DNA of 64,000 nt from Ceratopteris richardii (GCA_020310875.1 CM035441.1:90788495-90852494); one strand, 5' to 3'; positions 47,550 to 58,807 are shown, counted from the first letter of the stretch. Numbers and translations are program-made. The notes: generated by a model from the sequence alone, not told the origin.

Positions 47550-50500
47550 GGTTCTCCACTTCTCACCCTAGGGGGGCGGGGGGTGTTGCGATTGGTATTA
47601 GTCACTCCTTGTCTGGCAGTGTGAACTCGACTTTTGAAGGTCGGGATCATCGTTGGATTGCTACCTCTATCGGGTTCCCTTTTCAGTTCATTGTGGTCTC
47701 AATTTATGCCCCTAATGGAGAAGCGGATAGAATTGATACTTGGGCTTCTCTCGACTCCCTCTCACATGATGTTTTGATTTGTGGGGACTTCAACATGGTT
47801 GAGTTTCCTGAGGACCAATGGAATAACAAGGGGAAAATTATTGACGGCCAGGAGAAAGAGATATGGGATAAAATCAAGCTCCATCTAGACCTCGTCAAGG
47901 TGAAAGACATGAAGGGGTTCTCCTGGTCAAATCTCCAATTGGGGGACTCTTTGAGGAAAGCAAGACTTGATAGATGTTACATCGATCAAAACACCATCCT
48001 CTAGTGGGGTATTCCTTCGATTTCCCAACACATGGACCTGACTATCTCGGACCACTACCCGATTACTTTGTCTTTCAAACTGATTCCCATGCTCGAGAAA
48101 GCCCCTTGGTTTCATGCTTGTCAGAAATCGTTTTCCCTCCCCTCTGTCCACCAAGAAATTTCTGCAGTGTGGGCAGAAGCCTTTGCCTACTGTAATGAAC
48201 TGGCTAAGTGCTGGAGAAGAGCGGTGGAAAGGACTCGAAAAATTCTGATCAGGACTCAAAAGGCTATAAGAGATATCCAAAAAAAAAGAAGAGAAACGGT
48301 GTACCGGAGGCTCTCATGGCTTGAAGAAGAGGTGAACAAAGGTAACTTACAATGCCAACAAGGTCTTTTGAAAAGCAGGGGAACACTAAGATTAGAGGAG
48401 GAGGTTCAAAGGAAAAACCTTCAAATATTCTTTAAAGATTGGTGGGCGGGGAAGGCCGATAAACCATCGAAAGAGATGTGTAACATCCTCAAAAGGAAAC
48501 AAGCTAGGGAATCCATCCCCTTATTGGTCGATAACAATGGAACCGAATGTAGCACAGAAGTTGAGAATAGATCTATCATCGTCGAGCACTTTACCCATCT
48601 TCTCGGGGTCTTGACTCCTCTTTCCCCACACAGGTGTGAATCCATGGCAACCATCTCAAGGGTTGCTCAATCTAGAATCCCACAGAACATGATTTCTCTG
48701 CTGGATGCTAACATTTTCGAGAATGCAATTATCAAGGTTATTGATGCTCTTCTCAATGGGAAAAGCCCGGGTCCTGATGGTCTCACCAACGAGTTTTTCA
48801 AGTCCTTCAAACATGAGATGGCCACCCCATTGCATCTGGTGTGGCAAGAGGCTCTCTCCTTCGGGGCCCTCCCTAAGTGTCTTAATAATGGCATCATCAA
48901 GTTAATCCACAAAAGGGGAGATAAGAACAAAATTGAAAACTGGCAACTGATTACCATGCTCCAAACAAGATACAAGATAATTGCAAAATTTATCACCAAC
49001 AGAATCTCTTGTCATTTAAATTCATGGCTTTGTGAGGACCAGAAAGGCTTTATCAAAGGTAGATCTATACTTGAAGCAATTGTTGATATTTGGGAAGGCC
49101 TTGCATTTGCTTAGGAGTTTGCACAAGATCTGGTATTCATTAAGATCGACTTCGACAAAGCGTATGACAGATTGGAATGGGACTTTATTCTTCAATCATT
49201 GAAAGACCTTGGATGCAGCCAAAAGCTCACGAAGATGTTTTCCACTCTTCTTGGAAATGTTTCAACTAGAATAAATATCAACGGTAAGCTCTCTGAGCCC
49301 ATTCGTTTAAAAAGATCGATTAGGCAAGGCTGCACTCTAGCTCCTTTACTCTTTGTTATCACCTCGAATGGTCTCAGTTGCCTATTAAAGCATCACATGG
49401 ACCTTGGCAATCTCAAGGGTCTTTCCCTACCTCTAAATCATGGCCAAATGATTGTGAGACTTTTTGCCGATGACATGAATGCCTTTGTACATAATGATAT
49501 GAACAGCATTAAGGTGTTTTGGTGGTACCTCGACACCTTTCGTGTGGCATCAGGTTCGAAAATCAACCATGCTAAAACTGCTTTTAGAGCAATCAGCAAA
49601 CCTACACCCCAATTGTTGTTAGATCAGGGGTGTCAAGTTATCCCTAGAGGTCAAGTCTTCCGTCTCCTTGACATTCCGATGGGATTCGACATCTCAATGG
49701 ACCAACGATGGAACTGGGGGCTATCCAAATTGGATAGCAGACTAAATCATTGGAAAGGTATGCAAGTCAACTTGGCAGGGCGTGCTATGGTTGTTAACAC
49801 ATTTATGTTGTCTACAACTATTTACTTTATCTCGTGTTGGAGACCTAAGGAGAAAGACTTGGCCAAAGTGGAAAGAATCTGCAGAAACTTCCTTTGGACT
49901 GGGGACCCCAACAAGAGGGGGATTCCCAAAATCAAATGGGAAACTTGCATTAGCCCCAAAGACTCAGGGGGCTTGGGAATTTTGGATATCGCTGGGTTGA
50001 CTGACAAGCTGGCGAAAAAGTGGCTTATCAAGGCTTGGAGCAATAGTGAGTCCTCTTGGGCTAAATTGATCTTCAAAAACATGGAAGACCTTACCTTAGT
50101 TGGCCATCCCGGTTGGAAGGACATAGGGATTCTCACGCTTTTGTTCTCCCCCCACCCGGTGTCCCCTAAAGGCTCTAGCCTCATGTTTTCTTTATGGAAG
50201 AGTTGGAACAAGGCCAAACAATTCATCAGAATCAGTGAGGAGTGGAAGTGGGCAGCTGGGATAAGACAAAATGACTCTATCTGGTTCCCGATTGGCAGCA
50301 TTAGGGGGGTGGAGTCTTGGAACCTCCAAACTGCAAAGCAGTTACGGAACAAGGGGTTCAAACAACGGAAACAACTCTGGAAACAGGAGACCAGCCAGTG
50401 GATTAGGTACGAAGACTTGGACCCAAGACTTAGAGTTACCCTTGAGGAATGGACTCTTCTTCAAGGAAGGTGTTTAGCATGGGACCGCCTAAGTACCTGC

Positions 50501-51201
50501 CTTCTATGCGATCAGGATCTCCCTTGCCTGGAGGGCCTCAAATGGAGCAATGGAAAGAAACTATCCAAAAAATCCACAACTTCAAAGAGAACTTAGATGT
50601 TCATCACACGCTTAACAAGAGATGGTGCCTTTCTTGGACCAAGCTTCAATGGGAACTAAAGTTCATGTCTATTTGGCACCCTGTAATTGAGATCAAAAAG
50701 TCCATTCTCATGTGGTAGATCTTGCATAAAGGTATCTGGTCCAATTCAAGGGCTAACAAAATATGTGGTGTGCTGCCATGGTGCAAGCATTGCCATCGAT
50801 GCATTGAAGATTTAGCTCACCTATTCTTCGATTGCCCCAAGTCCCGTGTTATCTGGCGTCACGTGACCCGGGTATTGAGACTCACGAACCAAATCAATTG
50901 GCAACAAGTGATGTTGGGTGAGGCGGTCGGCTGCTCATCGAGACTATGGAATGCCATCAGGGGTGAGACTCTTTGGAAGATTTGGAGGGAGCGATGTGCT
51001 ATCAATTTTGGCCAAACTCCTAAGGAATGGTCGATCGAGAAATCCTTGTTTCTTCTAGGTAAAATAATCTCCCGAGATAAGAGATCTCCACCGTTTAGAC
51101 ATCACTATATTTATCTCTTCGAAAGCAACAAGTTGAAACCCAAATGGGTCCCACATGAGGGTGATGATAGATTTATCCGCCTCATTTGTAATGCCCTCTA
51201 G
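47550..51201 (+). pseudogene. LINE ORF2: endonuclease, reverse transcriptase, zinc-binding domain
   Basis: One frame runs from the truncated start to about 50596, with TAG at 48002-48004 and 49112-49114. A +2 shift (frame 2 to frame 1) between about 50450 and 50590 leads to the last part, 50449-51201, which has a TAG at 50716-50718. Endonuclease/exonuclease/phosphatase fold: FIVVSIYAPN, VLICGDFNM, DLTISDHYPI. Reverse transcriptase: KSPGPDGLTNEFFK, FIKIDFDKAYD, IRQGCTLAPLLF, and the catalytic RLFADDM. The C-terminal zf-RVT domain has CGVLPWCKHCHRCIEDLAHLFFDC. Family role: nicks DNA and copies its own RNA at the nick. Dead by truncation, stops and frameshift, yet otherwise well preserved. Confidence 0.9.
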
Positions 51202-51344
51202 CTTGACATACTCCTCCCCTGCATTGTGGGATTTGGGGGGTCCCATGGGCACTAGTCCCATTCACTTGTAACTTTTCTTCTTTATTTTAATTAAAGTCCA
51301 GGAGAATAGGCTAAGGCCGAACTTCCTTTTATTTAAAAAAAAAA
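47550..51344 (+). mobile_element. 5'-truncated L1-type LINE
   Basis: Begins within the endonuclease domain and ends with a 10-base poly(A) at 51335-51344. CTTCAA at 47538-47543 (still aligned to the LTR) recurs at 51345-51350 after the poly(A), a short target duplication. This is typical target-primed insertion. The 3' tail has its own relative at 22740-22890. Confidence 0.9.
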
Positions 51345-52242
51345 CTTCAATTTTCTTATTTTAGGAAACTACGGTGACCTTGAAAACTAGATTTTGTGCT
51401 CTTTGACCCTTCAAATATCTTTGATGAAGATGAAAATTTGTAGGGCTATGTTTTGAAAGGTCTCCTTTAGGAATATGTAGAAAAAACTCCCATCTGAATC
51501 TCCCTTGTACAAGTTTCACTACATTTGGAAGCTTGCAAGGTGGCATTAAGGTGTCTAGGAAGCTCTGATAGCCTTGAAACTTTGTACAAATATGTAGCCA
51601 CATATGATCTTTATACATGCCACACCATATGGCTAACGAAAATTCCTATACAAGATTTTGTAGGGTCTAAGTGGAAAAATTATATTTTTTACAAAATGCA
51701 CATGGCATATCATTGTGCTAGAAAATCAATTTTCATGTGAAATTCGGGCTATAGACTGCCTTTGATAGGCTTTACAAGTACATGAATTTTCATGTGAGTT
51801 GGAGACATTGAAATTTTTGCCCTAATTTCCAAATTTTGACTAGCTTTGACCGCTACATAGGATTTGCTTGATTTCTTCCAAAGTTTGCATGTGAACTCCC
51901 TTTGACATCCTTGATGCATCTTACAATTCTCAGGGAATTATGGCCATCTTCATCGAACGTGTTTCCTGTAAGCCTTCATGAATGAGAGAGGAGAGAAAAT
52001 CTCGACGAGAAGGTAGTCGCTTCAGATTGCTGACTTCTCAAGAACAAAGTGCATTAAATCAAATAACGATGATGAAAACATTAAAGAAAGGACCAACTAA
52101 TAGACAAACAAGAAAAAATGTTCTAGATCTTTTCAAAACTTTAAAAATGGTGATAATAATCATGCTAAATAAAGAATGGAGACAATGCATCTATGCTAAT
52201 GATAATGAATAAAGATGAACTCAATTAACAAAATGAACCTAT

Positions 52243-52254
52243 GCTCTGATTCCA
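52243..52254 (-). promoter_or_regulatory. possible decayed primer-binding site
   Basis: The minus strand reads TGGAATCAGAGC, one mismatch from the tRNA-Met site TGGTATCAGAGC. It is preceded on that strand by TTCAAAA, so a lost LTR may lie to the right. No element body identified. Confidence 0.35.
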
Positions 52255-52877
52255 TTTTGAAATGACAAAGCACTCTTCCTACGCTACTCATATACAGATA
52301 TCTAGCAAGCTATGGACAAAGGAACAAAAGAAATGAAAACATGGTGAATGAATAGAAATGACTTACATATTCCTTTGAAACCATTAATAAGTCATTCAAA
52401 AGCTATGAAAGGAGTAAAGCAAAACCCCATAAGTGAGTTAGGTGTACTTCACTCCCTAAAAATAATTGTTTCCCAACGGTTTACAATTCTGTTATCTTCT
52501 TCCTAACTGTGAGAAATTGTATAATTCAAACATTATATATTGATGTGAATAAAAGTGTATAGGAGAATGCATGTACATGAAGTGTATGCATGTATGAATG
52601 CATATAAGTTAATATATACATGAATGAATACGATAAGTAAGCATGAATGAGTATCCACGATTGACAGATGCATATTAAGTTGGTATGGAATATATGCATA
52701 CAAATATTAAATGCATGAATGATAAGAACATATACATAAGTTCGTGTGTATGTGAGTGCATTTTTCTTCGTGCGCATATATGCATGTGCATGATGAATGT
52801 ATGTAGGCATACATGAAATGGTGAAATGAATACACGTGCATATGAAACCAGTAAGTGCACATGTATGTAAATGAATA

Positions 52878-52880
<3 letters not shown>

Positions 52881-52949
<69 letters not shown>
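52881..52949. repeat. (TA)n microsatellite
   Basis: About 34 perfect AT units. Confidence 0.97.
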
Positions 52950-52951
<2 letters not shown>

Positions 52952-53112
52952 TAAATGACATATCTTAATATGTAAATAATGCATGTGGATGTAAGATAGT
53001 GCGTGTTTATTTATGAACGACTTTGTAGATAAGATGCATATGATTGTATGCATGTATATATGAGAGTGAGTATGCATGAGTGATCTATAAATGTATGTTC
53101 AAAAGTACATAA

Positions 53113-53409
53113 TGTTACCGTTAGTGTCCATGTGAAAGGCCAAATGGTCACCGGACACTTCTTTGTATATGTTCTTTAATAAAACATATAGTGGCCTGGT
53201 CAGTCACAGACTATAAGTTCGACCGCATTTGTAAGACCTAAGAAGTCTGTCTTCGTGCTCCCTGTGTACTGCGTTTTCTGCGTATTCTACAACCTCTGTG
53301 CGGAGTACTGTGTGTGGCGTCAGGAGCTTGGTTTTCGACTCCGAGCATATCGTCGTGGAGCTCTCGAGAAGGAGAGTGCAGTGTGGTGCATCGCCATCGA
53401 AATACTTCA
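53113..53409 (+). repeat. 5' LTR of intact copia
   Basis: 297 bp, same length as the 3' LTR. Short Cys-rich ORFs here (53255-53521) overlap on several frames and have no family resemblance. Confidence 0.95.
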
Positions 53410-53410
53410 C

Positions 53411-53422
53411 TGGTATCAGAGC
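53411..53422 (+). promoter_or_regulatory. primer-binding site, tRNA-Met type
   Basis: TGGTATCAGAGC one base after the LTR. Confidence 0.93.
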
Positions 53423-53616
53423 AGTTCGAGGGAAAAAGCTTTGTTCCTTTTGTGCGAGCGAAGCGAGCACCCCCCCCAGGGTTTCTCCAAGGCGGTGACT
53501 AAGGCGGCGACCAAGGCATAGACCTTGGCATACCTTGTCATCTGAGTCACCGAAGTCACCGTTGGCGCCGTTGGCTGCGCGCGAGGGAGGACCTCAACGA
53601 TCAAGGAATATAGAGG

Positions 53617-53712
53617 TTCCCGGTACTTCCCGGGAGGTCACCCATCCCAGTACTGTTCCCCCCAGAGCTCGCTTAACCGTGGCAATCTCTTGCCACTAAG
53701 CTACACTCTTGT
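53617..53712 (-). other. 5S rRNA-like segment, antisense, in copia leader
   Basis: The minus strand of 53625-53677 tracks the internal-promoter half of plant 5S rRNA: GTTAAGCG at the start, AGTACT in the middle, then GGATGGGTGACCTCCCGGGA and AGT. Roughly four-fifths of 53 positions match the canonical plant 5S by memory. Directly upstream on the same strand (53712-53690) is TAGCTTAGTGG, an exact tRNA-type A box. So the segment resembles the head of a 5S- or tRNA-derived SINE, or a captured 5S fragment. It lacks the first part of 5S and cannot be a functional rRNA gene. Confidence 0.7.
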
Positions 53713-54623
53713 GGTGTTTGAAGAAGGGGAAAGACTAAGGTTGACATTACCTTGAACAAGTTTTGGTCCCTCAAAGCTTCATTTTTGCTTTTAAAGCCTA
53801 TTTCTGAAGCAATTTTGGGGTGTTTTTGGAGCCATTTCGGAGTACTTTTGCACGTAGTTCTCTTCACACAGGTCCAAGAACATCAAGAAGAGTGTTCCTT
53901 GTACTTCTCAGACAATAAATATCAACCTTTGGGGCTGTATTTTCAGCCACACTCGTAAAACTACAGGTTTCTCGAGGGGTTTTCAGTTTTGGTGGGAGCA
54001 GTCGCTGCAAATTTATGCAGGTTTTTAAAGCCTAAAACATCAGAGTTGACAGACACTTGCAGGTGTTATTGGCTAGTTTTTGGGCTGTGTATTCAGCCTT
54101 TCAGTGTCATTTTACTGCATGTATTGAGCACATACACACCATGTACGCTTCTGTGGATACCGCTTATGTACGTCCATGTGGGCATTGATATAGCGGTTAC
54201 GTTCTTTGCATAAAGCCTTTTACGTTTGATAAAGAGGGTCGTGGTGAGGTTTTCTTAACTGGGAGACACCCAGATGTCGGGGTCTCTTCGGTGATGCAGG
54301 TGGAAGACTTACCCAGCCTCGCCATAGGAGATGTATGATAGTTGTTCATAGGTGCTCGATAAGCCTAGTTGGCTTCTATTGGGTAACTGATTATATATAG
54401 TGGAGTCAGTGATTCACTATGCAGGTAGACATGTCAGTACTTGCAGTTTTATGATACTTTGACATTGGTCATATGCTAATTTTGCAGAGGATACTCTGGC
54501 AAAATTTTTCCAGATTTCTGGTTTAGTCAACTATATAGTGGTCGATTTACTCCTTGATACACTTATTTGTTGGTGTTTGGACTCTTCTAGCTCCATTATC
54601 ATTCTATTCAGTTCTCTACGATC

Positions 54624-57600
54624 ATGGCATCAGAGGTCTCAGGCACATCCGGTGGATCAGGGTCTAGTGCTAGCGTTCCGAGGAGGAGCTATAACTTGCA
54701 GGGCAAAGACCATTTTGAGATCCGAAAATTTGATGGCACAAACTTTGCTCTATGGAAGAATCAGATTAAAGATGTGCTACTTCAAAGAAGGCAATGGAAG
54801 CCAGTAAATGGGATTTCAAAGAAGCCTGCTGACATGGATGAAGATGATTGGGATGAGTTAGATGAAATGGCCAGGTCTACCATTCGCTTGCACCTAGCAG
54901 ATAATGTTTACTTTACAGTATTAGACTGTGAAAGTGCAGAGGAGCTTTGGAAGAAGTTATGCAATACATATGAAAAAGACACGGCATCAAATAAAGTATA
55001 TCTGATGAGAAAATTATACGACCTTCGTATGAAGGACACAGATAGTGTTGCTGCTCATCTAAATGAGTTTGATGCCATATTCTCCCAGTTACAGGCTCAG
55101 AAAATGGATATGGACAATGAAATGAAAGCAGTATTGCTGTTATGCACCCTGCCATCATCATGGGATACATTTTGCACAGCTATTAGCAATAGTGCACCAG
55201 GTGGTAAACTCGTCTATGATGACATATGTGGAGCACTCTTGAGTGAGGAGATTCGTAGAAAATCTATGGTTGGCACTCAGAGTGGAGATGCATATAATGT
55301 TCGTCATACTTACCAAGGAAAGAATCAACAACGTGGCAGGAGCAAGAACAAGGAAAAGAATGGTCAACGGAATAAGAGCAGAAGTAAATCAAGGAAGAGG
55401 GATATTGAATGCCATTATTGTCATAAGAAAGGACACATGAAGAAAGACTGTTATGCATTAAAGAATGCTAAAGGTAAAGGACAGAATGTTGATGGGCATG
55501 TTAAACAGTTACCTGCACCATCTACTTCGACTGTGAAGATTGAAGAAATTAATGCTATTTCTGATGATGCTGATGTGTTGACACTTGATAGTACTATGCC
55601 ATCTGAGGCACTTATGGCTGATTCTCTTTCCCACACCTGGCTGCTAGATTCTGGTGCTTCTTTCCATGTGACACCACATAGAGAATGGTTCTCTAATTAT
55701 GCAGCAAAGTCTCTTGGTACCGTGAGACTTGGTGACTCTTACCAGTGTGATGTTGTGGGGATTGGAGATGTGGTTGTGCAGTTCATTGACGGTTCAAAAT
55801 TTACTATGCATAATGTACGCCATGTACCTCAGTTATCACGTAGTTTGATGTCAGTTGGTCAACTTGATGACCTTGGTTACAAGGTGGTCTTCTATGCTCA
55901 GTCCTTTCGTATATCAAAGGGCAATATGGTTATTGCAAAAGGAAGGAAAGTTGGCTCACTTTACCCTTTATTTGTATCACAGAAAGAACACTTGTTAGCT
56001 GTTACTGAACAGCCTATGGCTTGTATTTGGCATGGTCGTTTGGGCCATATATCTCGTAGTGGAATGGAAAATCTTTCTCGTTCTGGCTACTTACCTGTGT
56101 TATCTTTCTCTGATTTTTCATTTTGTGAGCATTGTCAATATGGAAAGCAAACCAGAAATGTGCATAAAACGCACATTGACTCTTCAATTCAGCCTTTAGA
56201 TCTTGTTCATACAGATGTGTGTGGTCCTATGCCCACTAGGTCCTTAGGTGGTTCTCTTTACTTTGTCACTTTCATAGATGATGCTACTAGAAAAGTCTGG
56301 GTATATCCTATCAAATCGAAGGATGATGTATTTCCTACTTTCAGAAAATGGCTTGCTTCAGTTGAGACTGAAAAAGGAACTAAGCTTAAGGCTTTACGTT
56401 CAGATAATGGGGGTGAGTATACCTCACATGAATTCAGCCTTCTCTGTCAGTGTAGAGGGATTCGTAGAGAGTTTACAGCTCCTTATACCCCAGTACAGAA
56501 TGGTGTAGCTGAGAGGATGAATAGAACTATTCAAGATAGAGTAGTCTCTATGTTGCATCATGCAAACCTCTCACAAGGTTTTTGGGCAGAAGCAGTATTG
56601 ACTGCAGTTCATGTGATTAACCTTTCACCTAGTACTGCCAAAGGTCTGAAAGTGGCACAAGAGTTATGGACAGGGAAACCACCATATTATGATCATCTTC
56701 GAGTTTTTGGGTGTGAAGCATATGTTCATATACCCAAGAATCTTAGACAGAAGTTGGACCATAAGTCAAAGAAATGCATTTTTCTTGGATATGGTCGAGA
56801 AGGACAATTTGGATATCGCTTATGGGATCTTGAAACACGGTCAGTGATCAGAAGTAGTGATGTCATTTTTAATGAGTCTAAGATGCATAAACAACCGATT
56901 AAGGAGGTTGAAGTGAGAAGAGTGGTGTTTGAGGATACTAGTCCTCCGGTTAGCATGCATAAAAATGCTACACATAGGGATGTTCAAGAGAATGTCCATT
57001 CAGATCAGTCTGCACATGTTCCTGTTCAGCAACCATTGAGACGTTCTGCACGTGTCTCATATCCACCTGATAGATATGTTCCAGGTTTAGATTTTGTTAT
57101 GCTAACAGATGCCGGTGAGCCCTCTTGCTACAAAGAGGCTATGCAGACAGAGGATCATGTCAAGTGGGAGCGTGCCATGAAGAGTGAGTTGGATTCTATT
57201 CACAAGAATGGTACTTGGGACTTAGTACCTTTGCCAAAGGGCAGGAAAGCTTTACCATGTAAATGGGTATATAAGCTGAAATTCACATCAGATAGTGCTT
57301 CTCCAAAATATAAAGCACGACTTGTTGCAAAGGGTTTTAAGCAACAACATGGTGTTGATTTTGAGGAAATCTTCTCTCCAGTGGTCAAGATGACTACTTT
57401 GCGCATGTTGCTTGGATTCGTTGCAATGGAGGACTTAGAGCTAGTCCAAATGGATGTGAAAACAGCTTTCTTGCATGGAGATCTTACAGATGAGATCTAT
57501 ATGGAACAACCAGAGGGTTATGTAGTTCCTGGCAAGGAAAGTCTAGTTTGTAAGCTCAAGAAGAGCTTGTATGGACTTAAACAGTCTAATAGACAATGGT

Positions 57601-58670
57601 ACCAAAAGTTTGATGCTTTTATGAAGTCCCAAGGCTATTCTCGGAGCAATGAGGATCATTGTCTCTACACAAAGAGATGTTCTGATGGCAGCTTGATATG
57701 CTTGATACTTTACGTCGATGATATGTTGATTGCTGGGAAGTCCTCTTATGATTTGTCAATTCTCAAAAAGAAGTTGAGTCAGACATTTGATATGAAGGAT
57801 TTGGGGGATGCCAAACATATTCTTGGCATGCGCATCACTCGTGATAGGAGTAAAAGATGCATATACTTGTCTCAAAGTGAGTACATATCCAAAGTACTTC
57901 ATCGATTCAATATGCAGGGTGGAAAGGCATTGAGTACACCTTTACCCACATATGTGAAATTGAGCAAGGATGACTGCCCCAAATCAGATGAGGAAAAGGA
58001 ATTCATGACCAAAATTCCCTATCAGTCTGCTGTTGGTAGTCTCATGTATGCTATGGTAGCTACGAGACCAGACATTGCATTTGCAGTGGGAGTTGTGAGC
58101 AGATATATGTCTAATCCTGGCAAGAAACATTGGGAAGCGGTCAAAATGATTTTGAGATATCTGAGTGGCACTAAGGACAAGTGTCTATGCTTAGGTAGAG
58201 GGAAAGCATCCATTATTGGTTACACAGATTCTGACTATGCTGGTTGTGTAGACAATCGTAAGTCTACATCAGGGTACATTTTTCATTTTGCTGGAGGTGC
58301 TATCTCTTGGAGATCTCGTCTTCAAGAATGTACAACTGTTTCCACCACAGAAGCAGAGTATGTTGCAGCAAGTGAGGCATGTAAGGAAGCATTGTGGCTT
58401 TCTTGTCTTGCTTGTGATATGGGTTTGCCTCAGCATGTACCTCACTTGCTCAGTGATAGTCAGAGTGCCATTGCTTTGGCTAAGAATCCGGTCTATCATG
58501 CAAAGACCAAGCACATTGAGGTGAGGTATCACTTCATTAGAGATTGCTTAGCCACTGAGAGCATTATTCTTGAGAAGGTTCACACTCGAGATAATGCTGC
58601 AGATGCTTTGACTAAAGCTCTACCACAAAATAGCTTTCGACACTGTTGTCACTTGATGGGGGTTACTTGA
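54624..58670 (+). CDS. copia gag-pol polyprotein, intact
   Basis: 1348 residues, full length for the family. Gag: residues about 30-245 (FDGTNFALWKNQIKDVL; LPSSWDTF). Basic linker, then zinc knuckle C263-X2-C266-X4-H271-X4-C276. Protease: LLDSGAS with catalytic D342. GAG-pre-integrase HHCC: H470, H474, C501, C504. Integrase catalytic D531, D594, E630, with GVAERMNRT following. Reverse transcriptase: palm 870-1060, YVDD at 1030-1033, preceded by QMDVKTAFLHGDL. RNase H: D1202, E1245, D1278. The polyprotein is translated in the cytoplasm, cleaved by its own protease, and packages and copies element RNA before nuclear integration. The ATG at 54624 aligns with the gag start region in the relic at 13050. 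No missing catalytic residue seen. Expression is not shown by sequence. Confidence 0.97.
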   Translation: MASEVSGTSGGSGSSASVPRRSYNLQGKDHFEIRKFDGTNFALWKNQIKDVLLQRRQWKPVNGISKKPADMDEDDWDELDEMARSTIRLHLADNVYFTVLDCESAEELWKKLCNTYEKDTASNKVYLMRKLYDLRMKDTDSVAAHLNEFDAIFSQLQAQKMDMDNEMKAVLLLCTLPSSWDTFCTAISNSAPGGKLVYDDICGALLSEEIRRKSMVGTQSGDAYNVRHTYQGKNQQRGRSKNKEKNGQRNKSRSKSRKRDIECHYCHKKGHMKKDCYALKNAKGKGQNVDGHVKQLPAPSTSTVKIEEINAISDDADVLTLDSTMPSEALMADSLSHTWLLDSGASFHVTPHREWFSNYAAKSLGTVRLGDSYQCDVVGIGDVVVQFIDGSKFTMHNVRHVPQLSRSLMSVGQLDDLGYKVVFYAQSFRISKGNMVIAKGRKVGSLYPLFVSQKEHLLAVTEQPMACIWHGRLGHISRSGMENLSRSGYLPVLSFSDFSFCEHCQYGKQTRNVHKTHIDSSIQPLDLVHTDVCGPMPTRSLGGSLYFVTFIDDATRKVWVYPIKSKDDVFPTFRKWLASVETEKGTKLKALRSDNGGEYTSHEFSLLCQCRGIRREFTAPYTPVQNGVAERMNRTIQDRVVSMLHHANLSQGFWAEAVLTAVHVINLSPSTAKGLKVAQELWTGKPPYYDHLRVFGCEAYVHIPKNLRQKLDHKSKKCIFLGYGREGQFGYRLWDLETRSVIRSSDVIFNESKMHKQPIKEVEVRRVVFEDTSPPVSMHKNATHRDVQENVHSDQSAHVPVQQPLRRSARVSYPPDRYVPGLDFVMLTDAGEPSCYKEAMQTEDHVKWERAMKSELDSIHKNGTWDLVPLPKGRKALPCKWVYKLKFTSDSASPKYKARLVAKGFKQQHGVDFEEIFSPVVKMTTLRMLLGFVAMEDLELVQMDVKTAFLHGDLTDEIYMEQPEGYVVPGKESLVCKLKKSLYGLKQSNRQWYQKFDAFMKSQGYSRSNEDHCLYTKRCSDGSLICLILYVDDMLIAGKSSYDLSILKKKLSQTFDMKDLGDAKHILGMRITRDRSKRCIYLSQSEYISKVLHRFNMQGGKALSTPLPTYVKLSKDDCPKSDEEKEFMTKIPYQSAVGSLMYAMVATRPDIAFAVGVVSRYMSNPGKKHWEAVKMILRYLSGTKDKCLCLGRGKASIIGYTDSDYAGCVDNRKSTSGYIFHFAGGAISWRSRLQECTTVSTTEAEYVAASEACKEALWLSCLACDMGLPQHVPHLLSDSQSAIALAKNPVYHAKTKHIEVRYHFIRDCLATESIILEKVHTRDNAADALTKALPQNSFRHCCHLMGVT

Positions 58671-58807
58671 TTCTTGATCTTACGCAGTCACTTGGATACT
58701 GTGTAACATGCCCATCAGGTGGGAGGTATAGTTTGTATACTTACACTCAGGTATTCTTTATCATTCTTTCTTTTTTCTCCCATAGTTACTCTGGCCATAT
58801 TGGCCTT

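Larger units (their letters stand above)
30372..52010 (-). mobile_element. minus-strand Ty3/gypsy element with two later insertions
   Basis: LTRs at 30372-32493 (3' LTR) and 46090-52010 (5' LTR, interrupted) flank gag, protease, reverse transcriptase, RNase H and integrase read right to left. A LINE of about 3.8 kb splits the 5' LTR, and a 6.8-kb LTR element splits the 3' internal region at 32634. Without the insertions the element is about 11 kb. The two LTRs differ at many sites (roughly 8-10% by eye), so it is old. No matching target duplication was found (CTTTC on the left, AGGTA on the right). Confidence 0.85.
46090..52010 (-). repeat. 5' LTR of minus-strand gypsy, split by a LINE
   Basis: 46090-47549 and 51345-52010 together align with 30372-32493 end to end. 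The 125-bp internal duplication is at 46256-46510. Confidence 0.85.
52011..53112. other. unassigned stretch rich in ATGCATGT-like words
   Basis: Between the gypsy and the intact copia. 52540-53100 is built from TATGCATG, ATGAATG and GTATGTAA words around a (TA)n tract, and similar sequence resumes at 59116 on the other side of the copia. No gene recognised. A possible minus-strand primer-binding relic is at 52243. Confidence 0.5.

Noticed and set aside
30372..52010. Target-site duplication for the minus-strand gypsy
   Set aside because: Flanks CTTTC and AGGTA do not match; not claimed.
53255..53521. Short overlapping ORFs in the copia LTR
   Set aside because: Three frames open at once over LTR sequence, interrupted by LTR differences; no family motif.
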